Below are positions 49,001-57,530 of a DNA stretch of 64,000 nucleotides, in pieces. Position 1 is the first letter of the stretch. Every line of letters begins with the position of its first letter. Origin of the DNA: Amycolatopsis japonica (GTDB lineage Bacteria > Actinomycetota > Actinomycetes > Mycobacteriales > Pseudonocardiaceae); assembly GCF_000732925.1 (NCBI RefSeq), contig NZ_CP008953.1, positions 3,162,001 to 3,226,000 of the forward strand, given 5' to 3'. The position numbers and the translations under genes were made by a program. The notes below the pieces were generated by a model. It was given only the letters and a program-made list of their open reading frames with translations, was not told where the DNA came from and searched no databases.

Positions 49001-52000
49001 GAGAGCAGTCCCTTCACCTTCTCCACCGGAGCCCGGCCGACGCCGGTGCCGCGCGGCCGCGAGTTCGCCGGAGTGAGCGCGTTCGGGTTCGGTGGGACCA
49101 ACTTCCACGCGGTGCTCGCCGCCCCGGGGGTCCCGCCGGCACGGCGGCACGGCCCGCGTGACTGGGATGCCGAGCTCGTCCTGCTCCGCGGCGCCGACGT
49201 GGAGTCCGCTCGTGCCGTGCTGCGGGATCTGCTGGCCGCCAGCGAAGGACGTCCGCTGCGGGAGATCGCCGCCCTCGCCGCCGAACGAGGCGGATCCGAC
49301 CCTGTGCGGCTCGCGATCGTCGCGAGCGACCTCGCGGAGCTGCGTGAGGCCGCCGCGAACGGTGGGATCGTCGCGGACGACACCGAAGCCGGTGCGGTCG
49401 CGTTCCTGTTCCCTGGTCAGGGCAGCCAGCGGACGGGGATGCTGGCGGAACTGTTCGTGCACTTCCCCGAACTGGCTGACGTCCTGGGGCTCGCTCCCGA
49501 CGTCGCCGCCACCACGTTCCCGCCGCGCGCCTTCACCGAGGAAGCCCGTACCGCGCAGGACGAGGCGCTCAAGGACACGCGGGTCGCGCAGCCCGCGCTC
49601 GGACTCGTCGAATCGGCGGTCTGCCACCTGCTCGCCGACCTCGGCGTCCGGCCGGATCTGCTGGCGGGGCACAGCTATGGCGAACTGACCGCGCTGTCGG
49701 TGGCGGGCGCGTTCGACACCGCGACGTTGGTGGCGCTCAGCCGGGCCAGGGCCCGCTCCATCGCCGAAGTCGCGGGCGCCGACCCGGGCGCGATGGCCGC
49801 GGTGAAGGCGTCCCGTGACGAACTGGCCGCCGCCCTCGACCACCCGGACGTCGTACTGGCCAACCACAACGCACCCGGCCAGACCGTCCTTTCCGGACCG
49901 ACGGCCGCCATCGAGGAGGCGGTCCGCGAACTGCGGGCACAGGGGATCGGCGCCAAACGGATCCCGGTCGCCTGCGCCTTCCACAGCCCGCTGGTGGCCG
50001 GAGCGAGCGACGTGTTCGCCGTCGACCTCGACAACGCCGAGATCGGCGAGCCGGGGGCGCCGGTGTGGTCGAACCGCACCGCGCGGCCGTACGAAGCCGG
50101 CGCCGTGCGCACCGAACTCGCCGCGCAGATCGGCTCGCCGGTGCGCTTCGTGGACCTGATCGAGGACATGTACGCGGCGGGCGCGCGCACGTTCGTCGAG
50201 GCGGGCCCGGGACAGGTGCTTTCCCGGCTGGCCAAGGAGATCCTCGGCGATCGTCCGCATACCGTGATCGCGTGCGACCCCGGCGGCCCGGGGTTGCGCG
50301 GGTTCCTCACCGCGCTCGCGCGCCTGGCGCTCATCGGCGTCGACGTGCGTACCGAACGGCTCTTCCGCGGCCGTGTCCGTGTCGGCCCGCTCCCCGAATC
50401 CGCTTGGACCGTGGACGGCCAGACCGTCCGCGCGCCCGGCGGCGAGGTCCCCGCCCATGGGCTCGTGCCCGCCCGACGAATCCCGAGGACGACCATGAAC
50501 CAGCCCGCGCCCGGTCGTGACCAGGCCGTCGTCGAATTCCTCCGCACCAGCCGCGAAATGCTGGCGGCGCAACGGGACGTGATGCTGGGGTACCTCGGCA
50601 CCGCGCCGCTCGCCCCCGCTCCGGTGCAGGCGCCGGTCGTGCCCGCGTTGCTGCCGCCGGTCGAAGCCCCGGTCGTCGTGCCCGCGCCGGAACCGGTCGA
50701 GGAGGCCTCGGAGGCCCCCGTCACGGACGTCCTGGCCACCGTGATCGGCGCGATCAGCGAACGCACCGGCTATCCGGCCGAGATGATCGACGCCGATCTG
50801 GATCTGGAAGCGGATCTTTCCATCGACTCGATCAAACGCACCGAGATCGCGGGCTCGCTGCTCGCGAAACTCGGCCTCTCCGGCCGGGTGCACGACGACG
50901 CCCAGGATCAGCTCAGCCGCGACCGGACGGCGAGCGCGCTGGCCGCGCGGCTGCGGAAGTGGCTCGAACCGGCCGTCCCGGTCACCGTGGTGGCGACTCC
51001 CGACGAGGCCCCCGCCGGAACCGCGCCAGGCCGGTACCTGCTCGATCGCGTGTCCGCGCCGCTCGGCACGCCCGACCTCGCCAAGGTGGCGGGCAAAACG
51101 GTCTCGGTGAGCTTCGAGCCCGGCCAGGAGGAACTGGCCGATTCGGTCCGCGCGGTGTTCGCCGACGCGGGTGCCCTGCCCGCCGAGCAGGAGGCCGACG
51201 TCCTCGTCGTGCTGAATCCCTTGTCTGACGCCGAAGAACCCGTCGCGGCGCAGGTGTTCGGCCTCGTCAAGAGCGCCAAGGGCGCGGTGGTCGTGGTGGC
51301 GGAGACGGGCGCCGGGCACACCGCCGGGCTGCGCGGTCTCGTCCGCGCCGCGGCGCGGGAACGGAGCGAGCCGACCAGGCTGGTCGAGCTGGAGTCCACT
51401 GTGGACCTCGGAAGGATCGTGCTGGAGGAGGCGATCGCCGACGGGCCGTCCGCCGTCCGCTACGACACGGCGGGACGCGCTGCGTTCGAGCCTTCCGCCG
51501 GTTCGCTCGGTTCCGTCGCGTATGCGGGCGCGGGCCCCGGCGGTGGAGAGGTCAAGGCGCTCGGCCTCGACGCGGATTCCGTGCTGCTGCTGATCGGCGG
51601 CGCCCGCGGGATCACCGCGCGGGCGGCGGTCGCGCTGGCGGCGAGCGGATGCCGGATCGAGCTGGCGGGCCGCACCCCGTGGCCAGCCGAACCGGGTGAC
51701 GAGGACCTGCCCGGTGACGCGCCGGCCATGCGTTCGGCGCTGGCCGCGCGGGGTGGTTCGCTGGCGGATATCGAACGCCGGGTGCGCACCGTGCTGGCTC
51801 AGCGTGAGATCGCGCGGACGCTCGACCAGATCGCCGCGGCGGGCGGCACGGCGGCGTACCGGCAGCTCGACGTGCGCGACGCCGCCGCCGTCCGGCAGGT
51901 GGTCAAGGATCTGCACACCCGCTACGGCCGCATCGACGGCGTCGTCCACGCGGCCGGGGTGATCGACGACAAGCTGATGGCCGACAAGGACGAGCAGTCG

Positions 52001-52402
52001 TTCCGCACGGTCTACGGGACCAAAGTGGACGGTGCGCGAGCACTGCTCGACGCGCTGGAGCATTTCGGCGTGCGGCCCGGGTTCGTGACCTTCTTCGGCA
52101 GTATCGCCGCGGTGCTGGGAAACCGGGGCCAGACCGACTACGCGGCGGCGAACGACGCGCTCGAAACCCTCGGCGGACAGTGGGCGGACCGCACCGGCTG
52201 CCGGGCGCTGACCGTCCATTGGGGACCGTGGGCGCCCTCGGACGATCACGCGGGCATGGTGTCACCGGAGCTCGCGCGTGAGTACGAGCGCCGCGAAGTG
52301 GCGCTGATCGATCCGGACGAAGGCACCGCCGCGCTCCTGCGCGAACTGGCCTACGGCCCGGCCGACGTCCGCTCGGTGCTGTACACGGCGTCGCTGTGGT
52401 GA
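46097..52402 (+). CDS. PUFA-synthase/hglE-like PKS: tandem NMO-like-KS-AT-ACP-KR
   Basis: 2101 residues. Residues 5-215 are a degenerate and 225-470 an intact nitronate-monooxygenase/PfaD-like FMN barrel (GAECGGH, His367; the first copy has GAEAGGS). The KS is at about 575-1010 (Cys756 in DAACGSS, EAHGTGT, IGHTKCAAG) and the AT at about 1100-1400 (GHSYGE; CAFHS suggests malonyl). One ACP has Ser1578 in LSIDSIKR, the signature of PUFA-type carriers. The KR is at about 1825-2085 (GGARGITAR; S-Y-N present). GTG 46097 with AGGAGG 6 nt upstream decides the start. It likely builds a reduced acyl chain iteratively. Confidence 0.87.
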   Translation: MSHATARTRVLGVNPLGCPDPGLAAAVARGGGLGIVEIGSTVDGRVPFGVRIPAGRTVRDEEVRESGAGLVLLAEGAVWRGRAGLPVLAEVTGVEQAVRMLDAGASGLVAKGAEAGGSDLTTFVLLQRLLERFGEDVPVWAFGGIGPRTAVAAIAGGAAGVVLDGLGLFPDADVPAAARNELARADDGLSALFAKRFEDAESAVRSVVRSLAAPSAVPSDQGVRLCRTLGTRLPVVQGPMTRVSDQPGFAAAVAAHDGFPFVAVATANGAKTAELLGRTAEALGERPWGAGILGFVPEALRAEQLAAIRAARPRCVLIAGGKPAQAKALEAEGIATFLHVPSPILLRQFLDAGIRRFVFEGAECGGHIGPRSSFVLWEQQLDVLREHGANDVEVLFAGGIHDARSAAMVSAMAEPLSGGVGVLMGTAYLFTEEAVTHGAITETFQDRVLDAGSTVTLETAPGHLTRCLPSPYTDEFAAVKAGLRADGVLPQETWQRLEELNTGRLRIASKGIKRQGDTLVEVDTLGQLAEGMYMAGQVTVLREDRTDVAALHREVTDGAAELLAGRVRDEESVVDSDIAIVGMACVFPGAPDLPAFWSNILHGADAVTEVPDQRWDKDVYADQSTSKWGGFLPPVDFDPLAYGIPPKSMGSIDPAQLVSLQTAWRALEDAGYGEGGFDRERTSVIFGAEAGGDLANAGVLRALLPSYLEDVPEELLAQLPELTEDSFPGTLANVISGRIANRLDLGGTNYTVDAACGSSLAALDLAVKELRAGTSSMVLCGAVDLHNGVNDYLMFTSAGALSPTGRCRPFDASADGIALGEGVACLVLKRRSDAERDGDRVYAVVKGVGAASDGKALGLTAPRPEGQRRALARAYRDAGVSPADVSLVEAHGTGTVVGDATELTTLTEFFLAAGAGPGTCALGSVKSQIGHTKCAAGLAGLMKAALALWHEVVPPTLHLSRPNPAWDAESSPFTFSTGARPTPVPRGREFAGVSAFGFGGTNFHAVLAAPGVPPARRHGPRDWDAELVLLRGADVESARAVLRDLLAASEGRPLREIAALAAERGGSDPVRLAIVASDLAELREAAANGGIVADDTEAGAVAFLFPGQGSQRTGMLAELFVHFPELADVLGLAPDVAATTFPPRAFTEEARTAQDEALKDTRVAQPALGLVESAVCHLLADLGVRPDLLAGHSYGELTALSVAGAFDTATLVALSRARARSIAEVAGADPGAMAAVKASRDELAAALDHPDVVLANHNAPGQTVLSGPTAAIEEAVRELRAQGIGAKRIPVACAFHSPLVAGASDVFAVDLDNAEIGEPGAPVWSNRTARPYEAGAVRTELAAQIGSPVRFVDLIEDMYAAGARTFVEAGPGQVLSRLAKEILGDRPHTVIACDPGGPGLRGFLTALARLALIGVDVRTERLFRGRVRVGPLPESAWTVDGQTVRAPGGEVPAHGLVPARRIPRTTMNQPAPGRDQAVVEFLRTSREMLAAQRDVMLGYLGTAPLAPAPVQAPVVPALLPPVEAPVVVPAPEPVEEASEAPVTDVLATVIGAISERTGYPAEMIDADLDLEADLSIDSIKRTEIAGSLLAKLGLSGRVHDDAQDQLSRDRTASALAARLRKWLEPAVPVTVVATPDEAPAGTAPGRYLLDRVSAPLGTPDLAKVAGKTVSVSFEPGQEELADSVRAVFADAGALPAEQEADVLVVLNPLSDAEEPVAAQVFGLVKSAKGAVVVVAETGAGHTAGLRGLVRAAARERSEPTRLVELESTVDLGRIVLEEAIADGPSAVRYDTAGRAAFEPSAGSLGSVAYAGAGPGGGEVKALGLDADSVLLLIGGARGITARAAVALAASGCRIELAGRTPWPAEPGDEDLPGDAPAMRSALAARGGSLADIERRVRTVLAQREIARTLDQIAAAGGTAAYRQLDVRDAAAVRQVVKDLHTRYGRIDGVVHAAGVIDDKLMADKDEQSFRTVYGTKVDGARALLDALEHFGVRPGFVTFFGSIAAVLGNRGQTDYAAANDALETLGGQWADRTGCRALTVHWGPWAPSDDHAGMVSPELAREYERREVALIDPDEGTAALLRELAYGPADVRSVLYTASLW
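46213..46225. repeat. Near-copy of GTCCACWGTGGAC
   Basis: GTCCACAGTAGAC, one substitution from the 13-mer. It is in frame as S-T-V-D with the rare codons ACA and GTA. Confidence 0.5.
51394..51406. repeat. GTCCACWGTGGAC palindrome, intragenic copy 3
   Basis: Exact copy, in frame as S-T-V-D within the first PKS gene. Confidence 0.75.
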
Positions 52403-55400
52403 ACCAGGAGCCGGTCGCGATCGTCGGGATGGGCGTCTTCCTTCCCGGCTCGTCCACTGTGGACGAATATTGGCAGAACATCGTTTCGGGTACCGACGCG
52501 ATCACCGAGATCCCGCCGCACCGCTGGGATCCGAGCTTCCACGACGGTGACGGCCGCACGCCGGACCGCACCTACGGCAGGCGCGGCGGATTCGTCGCCG
52601 ACAGCCTGGACTTCGACGCGACGGCGCTCGGTATCGCGCCCAGCACCGTCGCCGGGATGGAGCCGGACCAGCTGGTCGCGCTGGCGGTGGCCGCGTCCGC
52701 GGTCGACGACGCCGGCGGTCTCCGGCGGCTGGGCGACCTCGAACGCGTCGGCGTGATCCTGGGCAGGGGCGGCTATCTCTCGCCGGGGCTCCAGCGGTTC
52801 GACCAGCGGGTCCGGTCGGTCCGCCAGATCACCGGCGCCGTCCGGGATCTCCTGCCGTCGGCGCGTCCGGAGATGCTCGACCGGCTCCGGGACGCGTTGC
52901 TGGAACCGCTCGGCGAGTTCCGGCCGGACACCGCGATCGGGCTGGTGCCGAACCTCGCCGCGTCGCGGGTCGCCAACCGGCTGGACTTCGGCGGCCCCGC
53001 GTACACGGTCGACGCCGCCTGCGCGTCCTCGCTGCTCGCCGTGGACCAGGCGATCGGCGAACTCGCGCGCCGTCGCTGTGACGTCGTGCTGGCCGGCGGC
53101 GTGCACCACTGCCACGACGACACGCTCTGGTCGATGTTCACGCAGCTCGGCGCCCTTTCGCCGAGCCAGCGGATCAGCCCGTTCTCGCGCGACGCGGACG
53201 GTCTCCTGATCGGCGAGGGCACCGCGATGGTCGTGCTGAAACGGTTCTACGACGCGCGTCGCGACGGCGACCGGGTCTACGCGGTACTGCGCGGCTCGGG
53301 GACATCGAGCGACGGGAAGGGCGCGAGCCTGCTCAGCCCGGCCGTCGCCGGTCAGACGCTGGCCCTGCGGCGCGCGTGGGCCTCGGCGGGCCTCGACCCC
53401 ACCGCGCCCGGTGCGCTCGGCCTGCTGGAGGCGCACGGGACCGCGACCCCGGCCGGGGACGCCGCCGAACTGGCCACCCTCGCCGAGGTGTTCGGCCCGC
53501 CGGACGGTCCTCGCGCGGCGATCGGCGCGGTGAAGGCGATGATCGGGCACACCATGCCGACCGCCGGCGCCGCCGGTCTGGTCAAGGTGGCGCTCGCGCT
53601 GCATCACGCCGTCCTGCCACCGACGCTGAACTGCGCCGACCCGAGCCCGCTGCTGGACAAGACCCGCTTCCGCACCCTGCCCGACGCCGAACGGTGGCGG
53701 TCGGGTGACGTCCCGCGCCGGGCGGCGGTCAACGCCTTCGGTTTCGGCGGGGTCAACGCGCACGTGGTGCTGGAAGAGGCCGATCCGGCGCCGTCGCGGC
53801 CGAGGCGGGCCAAGGTGACCGGGGAACCCGAGCGAGTCCTCCTACTCGCGGCGCCCACACTCGACGGATTGCGCACCCTGCTCGATCGCCCGGATCCGGA
53901 ATCCGGCGGCCACGGTCCATGCCGGATCGGGATCGTCGGGCCGACCGGGAAACGGCTCGAAGTCGCGCGGAGGGTGCTGGCGAAGATCGCGGCCGAGGGC
54001 GGTTCCTGGCACGGGCCCAACGACATCTGGTGCACGACGGCGCCCTTGCTGGAGCAGGCCGGGGCGAAGACCGCGTTCGTCTACCCGGGGCTGGAAGCGG
54101 ACGCGGAACCGCGCTGCGCCGACGTCGCCCGGCATTTCGGCCTGGAACGGCCCGAATGGTCGACGGCGAGCGTGCTCGCCCGCGCCTCCAGCGTGTCCCA
54201 GGTCGGGTTGCTGCTCGACACCGCGCTGCGGCGGCTCGCGATCACCCCCGACGTCCTCGCCGGGCACAGCGTCGGCGAATGGACCGCGATGCAGGCGGCG
54301 GGGATGTACCCCGGACAGTCCACAGAGGACATGCTGAACCGGTACTGGCCGCAGGGATTCACACTGCCGGACGCCGAGTTCCTCGTGCTCGGCTGTTCGG
54401 CGGAGCGGGCCGAGGCGCTGCTCACCGCCGAGCCGGAACTGATGATCTCCCACGAGAACGCGCCGCGGCAGACGATCGTCTGCGGTGACCCGGCCGCCGC
54501 GGGGCGGCTCGCCAAACTGTGCGCCCAGCACGGCGTCGTCGCCAGGACGCTGCCGTTCCGGTCCGGGTTCCACACCCCGCTGATGCGGTCGCGGCTCGGC
54601 CCGTTCACCCGGCTCGCGGCCGAACTGGACCTGAAGCCGCCGCGGGTCCCGGTGTGGTCGGCGACCACGGCCCGGCCGTATCCCGCGGATCCGGTGGAGG
54701 TCCGCGAGCTGTACCTGGCCCACCTGGTGCGCAAGGTCCGGTTCCGGGAGCTCGTCGACGCGCTCTACGCCGACGGCGCCCGGGTCTTCGTGCAGGCGGG
54801 TGCCGGTCAGCTGGGTTCGTTCGTGTCGGACACGCTGGGCTCGCGGCCGCATCTGGTCATCCCGGCGTCCTCCGGTACGAGGGCGGGCCTCGCCCAGTTG
54901 CGCCGGGTCGCGACCGCGGTCTGGGTGGAGGGCGGGCGGCCCGCGTTCGACGCGCTGGAGCCGCGCCGGACCCGGATCGACACGGCGGGCACGCTGCTCT
55001 CGGTCGAAGGCGACGTCAAGGGCATGTTCGCGGGCGCCGGTGATATGCCCGAACTGGGCGATGGAATCCCGGACGCGATCGTCGCGGAGTTCACCGCGCT
55101 GCTGGCGGAGACCCGAGCCGCCGCGGCGAGTGTCGCCAACGCGGCGGCACGACGAACGGTCGAGTCCACTGTGGACGTCTCGCTCGCGACGATGCCGTAT
55201 CTGGTCGATCACCGGTTCTTCCGCCAGCGCGAGGACTGGCCGGAGGAGGCGGACTTCCGTCCCACCGTGCCCGCGACCACACTGGTGGACCTGGCCTGCC
55301 GGGAAGCGGAACGGGCCTGGCCGGGCACGGTCGCGACGGGGGTGAGCAACGCGGCGTTCTCCCGCTGGCTGATCGCCGCCCCGGCGGTACGCGTGCCGCT

Positions 55401-56424
55401 TTCGATGACCCGCGAGGGCGACCGGATCAGTGTCCAAATCGGACCGCACGCCAGTATGGACGTCCACCTTGCGCAGCGTTATCCCACGGCCCCGCGGCCG
55501 TCTCCGCCGCCGGGGCCGGAAACGGCGCCTCCGTTGAGCGCCGCCGAGATCTACACCCGCCGCGAGATGTTCCACGGTCCGGCGTACCAGGGGCTCGACA
55601 AACTCATCGGGCTCGGCGAGCGGCACATCCGCGGCGACCTCGTCGTACCGCCGGCGCCCGGCGCGCTGCTGGACAACGTCGGCCAGCTGCTGGGCTGCTG
55701 GCTGATGGCGACCAAGGCGGACGCGCTGCTGGCGTTCCCGACGTCGATGGGCCGGGTCACCTGGTTCGCACCGGAACCGGCGCCGGGCACGAAGCTGCGC
55801 TGCGTGGTCCGGGTCCGGCTGCCACGCCCGGATGTGCTGGAGATGGACGCGGAACTGGTGCTGGACGGCGCCGTGCTGGCCAGGATCGAACAGTGGCGCG
55901 ACATCCGGTTCCCGTGCGACCGGCCCGCCCATCGCGTCTACGCCTTCCCGGACCGGCATCGGCTGTCCGAGGATCACCACGGCGGCTGGACGGTGGTCAC
56001 GGACCGGTGGCCGAGCCCCGCCGCACGGGACATCTACGCCGGCGTCTACCTCGGGACGGCGGAACGCGCCGAGTTCGCCGCCTGCGCGCCGCGACGGCAG
56101 CGTGGCTGGCTGCTGGAACGGATCGCGATCAAGGACGCGGTCCGCGCGAAACTCGGCCTGGACGGCGTGTACCCGGCGGAACTCCGCGTGAGCGCCGACG
56201 GAACCAGGGTGACCGGGCTGCACGGCCTGGTCGTGCCGCCGCTGGCGGTGGCCGTCGCGTCGGCGGGCGAGGTCGCGGTCGCGTTGGTGCGGGAAGAGTC
56301 CGCGACGCCTCCCCGGATCGCGGTCCGGGCCGAGGGCGAGCTGGCGGGGCTGGCCGAGGAGATCGGTATCGGGGCGGAATTCGCCGGAATCCCCGGGCAC
56401 GTGGTGGCCTGGAACCGCGGGTAG
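52396..56424 (+). CDS. Second PKS subunit: KS-AT-DH with PPTase-like tail
   Basis: 1342 residues. The KS at about 5-455 has Cys209 in DAACASS, LEAHGTAT and IGHTMPTAG, so it is an intact condensing domain, not a chain-length factor. The AT at about 555-860 has Ser625 in GHSVGEW and SGFHTPLM. The DH hotdog starts near 930 with His939 in YLVDHRFF. The tail (about 1230-1330) has WLLERIAIKDAVRAKLG, like the Lys/Glu helix of phosphopantetheinyl transferases, but the usual histidine strand is VAVASAGEVAVA. The start GTG (52396 or 52399) overlaps the first PKS stop, so synthesis is coupled. Confidence 0.84.
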   Translation: MVNQEPVAIVGMGVFLPGSSTVDEYWQNIVSGTDAITEIPPHRWDPSFHDGDGRTPDRTYGRRGGFVADSLDFDATALGIAPSTVAGMEPDQLVALAVAASAVDDAGGLRRLGDLERVGVILGRGGYLSPGLQRFDQRVRSVRQITGAVRDLLPSARPEMLDRLRDALLEPLGEFRPDTAIGLVPNLAASRVANRLDFGGPAYTVDAACASSLLAVDQAIGELARRRCDVVLAGGVHHCHDDTLWSMFTQLGALSPSQRISPFSRDADGLLIGEGTAMVVLKRFYDARRDGDRVYAVLRGSGTSSDGKGASLLSPAVAGQTLALRRAWASAGLDPTAPGALGLLEAHGTATPAGDAAELATLAEVFGPPDGPRAAIGAVKAMIGHTMPTAGAAGLVKVALALHHAVLPPTLNCADPSPLLDKTRFRTLPDAERWRSGDVPRRAAVNAFGFGGVNAHVVLEEADPAPSRPRRAKVTGEPERVLLLAAPTLDGLRTLLDRPDPESGGHGPCRIGIVGPTGKRLEVARRVLAKIAAEGGSWHGPNDIWCTTAPLLEQAGAKTAFVYPGLEADAEPRCADVARHFGLERPEWSTASVLARASSVSQVGLLLDTALRRLAITPDVLAGHSVGEWTAMQAAGMYPGQSTEDMLNRYWPQGFTLPDAEFLVLGCSAERAEALLTAEPELMISHENAPRQTIVCGDPAAAGRLAKLCAQHGVVARTLPFRSGFHTPLMRSRLGPFTRLAAELDLKPPRVPVWSATTARPYPADPVEVRELYLAHLVRKVRFRELVDALYADGARVFVQAGAGQLGSFVSDTLGSRPHLVIPASSGTRAGLAQLRRVATAVWVEGGRPAFDALEPRRTRIDTAGTLLSVEGDVKGMFAGAGDMPELGDGIPDAIVAEFTALLAETRAAAASVANAAARRTVESTVDVSLATMPYLVDHRFFRQREDWPEEADFRPTVPATTLVDLACREAERAWPGTVATGVSNAAFSRWLIAAPAVRVPLSMTREGDRISVQIGPHASMDVHLAQRYPTAPRPSPPPGPETAPPLSAAEIYTRREMFHGPAYQGLDKLIGLGERHIRGDLVVPPAPGALLDNVGQLLGCWLMATKADALLAFPTSMGRVTWFAPEPAPGTKLRCVVRVRLPRPDVLEMDAELVLDGAVLARIEQWRDIRFPCDRPAHRVYAFPDRHRLSEDHHGGWTVVTDRWPSPAARDIYAGVYLGTAERAEFAACAPRRQRGWLLERIAIKDAVRAKLGLDGVYPAELRVSADGTRVTGLHGLVVPPLAVAVASAGEVAVALVREESATPPRIAVRAEGELAGLAEEIGIGAEFAGIPGHVVAWNRG
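52452..52464. repeat. GTCCACWGTGGAC palindrome, intragenic copy 4
   Basis: Exact copy, in frame as S-T-V-D, near the start of the second PKS gene. Confidence 0.75.
55164..55176. repeat. GTCCACWGTGGAC palindrome, intragenic copy 5
   Basis: Exact copy, in frame as S-T-V-D, in the linker before the DH domain. Confidence 0.75.
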
Positions 56425-56440
56425 GAACAGGAGTAGAGCA

Positions 56441-56740
56441 ATGACCATCGAACAGCAGAGTCCGGCGTCGGTCTTCGGCACCGTGGCCGAGTTGCTGAAG
56501 GAACTGGTCGGGGACACCGACGTCCTCGGCATCGAGATCACCCCGCAGACCACCTTCCACGAGGATCTCCAGCTGGAGAGCATCGATCTGGTGACCTTCG
56601 CGAGCATCCTCGCCGAGTTCTTCGGCGCGGACGTCAACCTCGCGGAGTTCCTGGCGGAGAAGGACCTCGACGACGTGATCGAGCTGCGGGTCGGCGACAT
56701 CGCCGACTACGTGGCCGCCCGCCTCGGCGAACGGGGCTGA
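56441..56740 (+). CDS. Discrete acyl carrier protein
   Basis: 99-residue ACP with the phosphopantetheine site at Ser47 (LQLESIDLVTF), flanked by typical helices 1 and 3. It is acidic, as usual. It lies 16 bp after the second PKS gene and 4 bp before the hydrolase gene. It may carry a starter or the finished chain to the hydrolase or glycosyltransferase. Like the in-line ACP, it needs a phosphopantetheinyl transferase; the only candidate in the window is the PPTase-like PKS tail. Confidence 0.9.
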   Translation: MTIEQQSPASVFGTVAELLKELVGDTDVLGIEITPQTTFHEDLQLESIDLVTFASILAEFFGADVNLAEFLAEKDLDDVIELRVGDIADYVAARLGERG

Positions 56741-56744
56741 GGCG

Positions 56745-57530
56745 GTGCCGACCATGACCGTCAACGGGCTGCGCACCAACGTGCAGCTCGTGCCCGGCGG
56801 GGGCACGGAGACCGTGGTGTTCTTGCACGGGATGGGCACCGACAGTCTCGCGAGCTTCTACCTCACGCTCGCGCCGCCGGTCGCCGCCGCCGGGGTGGAC
56901 GTGATCAGCTACGACCTGCGCGGGCACGGCAAGACCGAACGCCCGGAGCGCGGGTACACGATCGCGGATTTCGTCGCCGATCTCGACGACCTGCTCGACC
57001 AGCTCGACCTCGACCGGCCCGTGCACCTGGTCGGCAACAGTTTCGGCGGCACCCTCGCCTACAGCTACGCCGTGGCGAAACCGGAGCGGGTGCGCAGCAT
57101 CGTGTGCATCGAGTCGGAGCCGGCCACCGAACTGTGGGCGGACAAGATGTCGCAGATCCTCGAACACACCGTGCGGTTCTTGAAGGTCGAGGAGAGCTTC
57201 GACTGGATCGAGGCCAACTACAGCGCGCATCACCGGCGGCTGGCGAGAATGGCCGCCGAGCGGATCATGTCGACGTCGATGGCCGAAGAGGTCCCACTCG
57301 GTCCCTTGCTGACGCTGGACCAGGTCGCGGGGATCGGCTGTCCCGTACTGTCCATTTTGGGCAGTCACGGCTACCAGGCCGACGATCTCACCGCGCTGAC
57401 CTCGTTGCTGCCCCGGGGCGAGCTGCACGTGTTCGAGGGCCAAGGGCATTCGGTGCTCGTCGAGCAGCACCGCGAGGTCCGGGAGCTGCTGCTGAACTGG
57501 ATCGACCGGCACGGGAGGCCACGCGGATGA
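56745..57530 (+). CDS. Alpha/beta hydrolase (candidate type II thioesterase)
   Basis: 261-residue alpha/beta hydrolase. The oxyanion segment is FLHGMGTD, the nucleophile Ser99 is in GNSFGG, and the catalytic His (near 235) is in GQGHSVLV. Neither PKS subunit has a thioesterase domain, so this enzyme is the best candidate for chain release. GTG 56745 and ATG 56754 are both possible starts. Its end overlaps the glycosyltransferase start (ATGA at 57527-57530). Confidence 0.85.
   Translation: MPTMTVNGLRTNVQLVPGGGTETVVFLHGMGTDSLASFYLTLAPPVAAAGVDVISYDLRGHGKTERPERGYTIADFVADLDDLLDQLDLDRPVHLVGNSFGGTLAYSYAVAKPERVRSIVCIESEPATELWADKMSQILEHTVRFLKVEESFDWIEANYSAHHRRLARMAAERIMSTSMAEEVPLGPLLTLDQVAGIGCPVLSILGSHGYQADDLTALTSLLPRGELHVFEGQGHSVLVEQHREVRELLLNWIDRHGRPRG

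Noticed and set aside
47561..52249. A 1562-codon open frame antisense to the first PKS gene, and similar ones at 18070-21540 and 53842-56700
   Set aside because: Composition is that of high-GC antisense frames. The plus- or minus-strand genes they overlap carry full catalytic motifs.
52399..53760. Second PKS ketosynthase as a chain-length factor, as in PfaC
   Set aside because: The active-site Cys209 and both histidine motifs are present, so it should be a working condensing domain.
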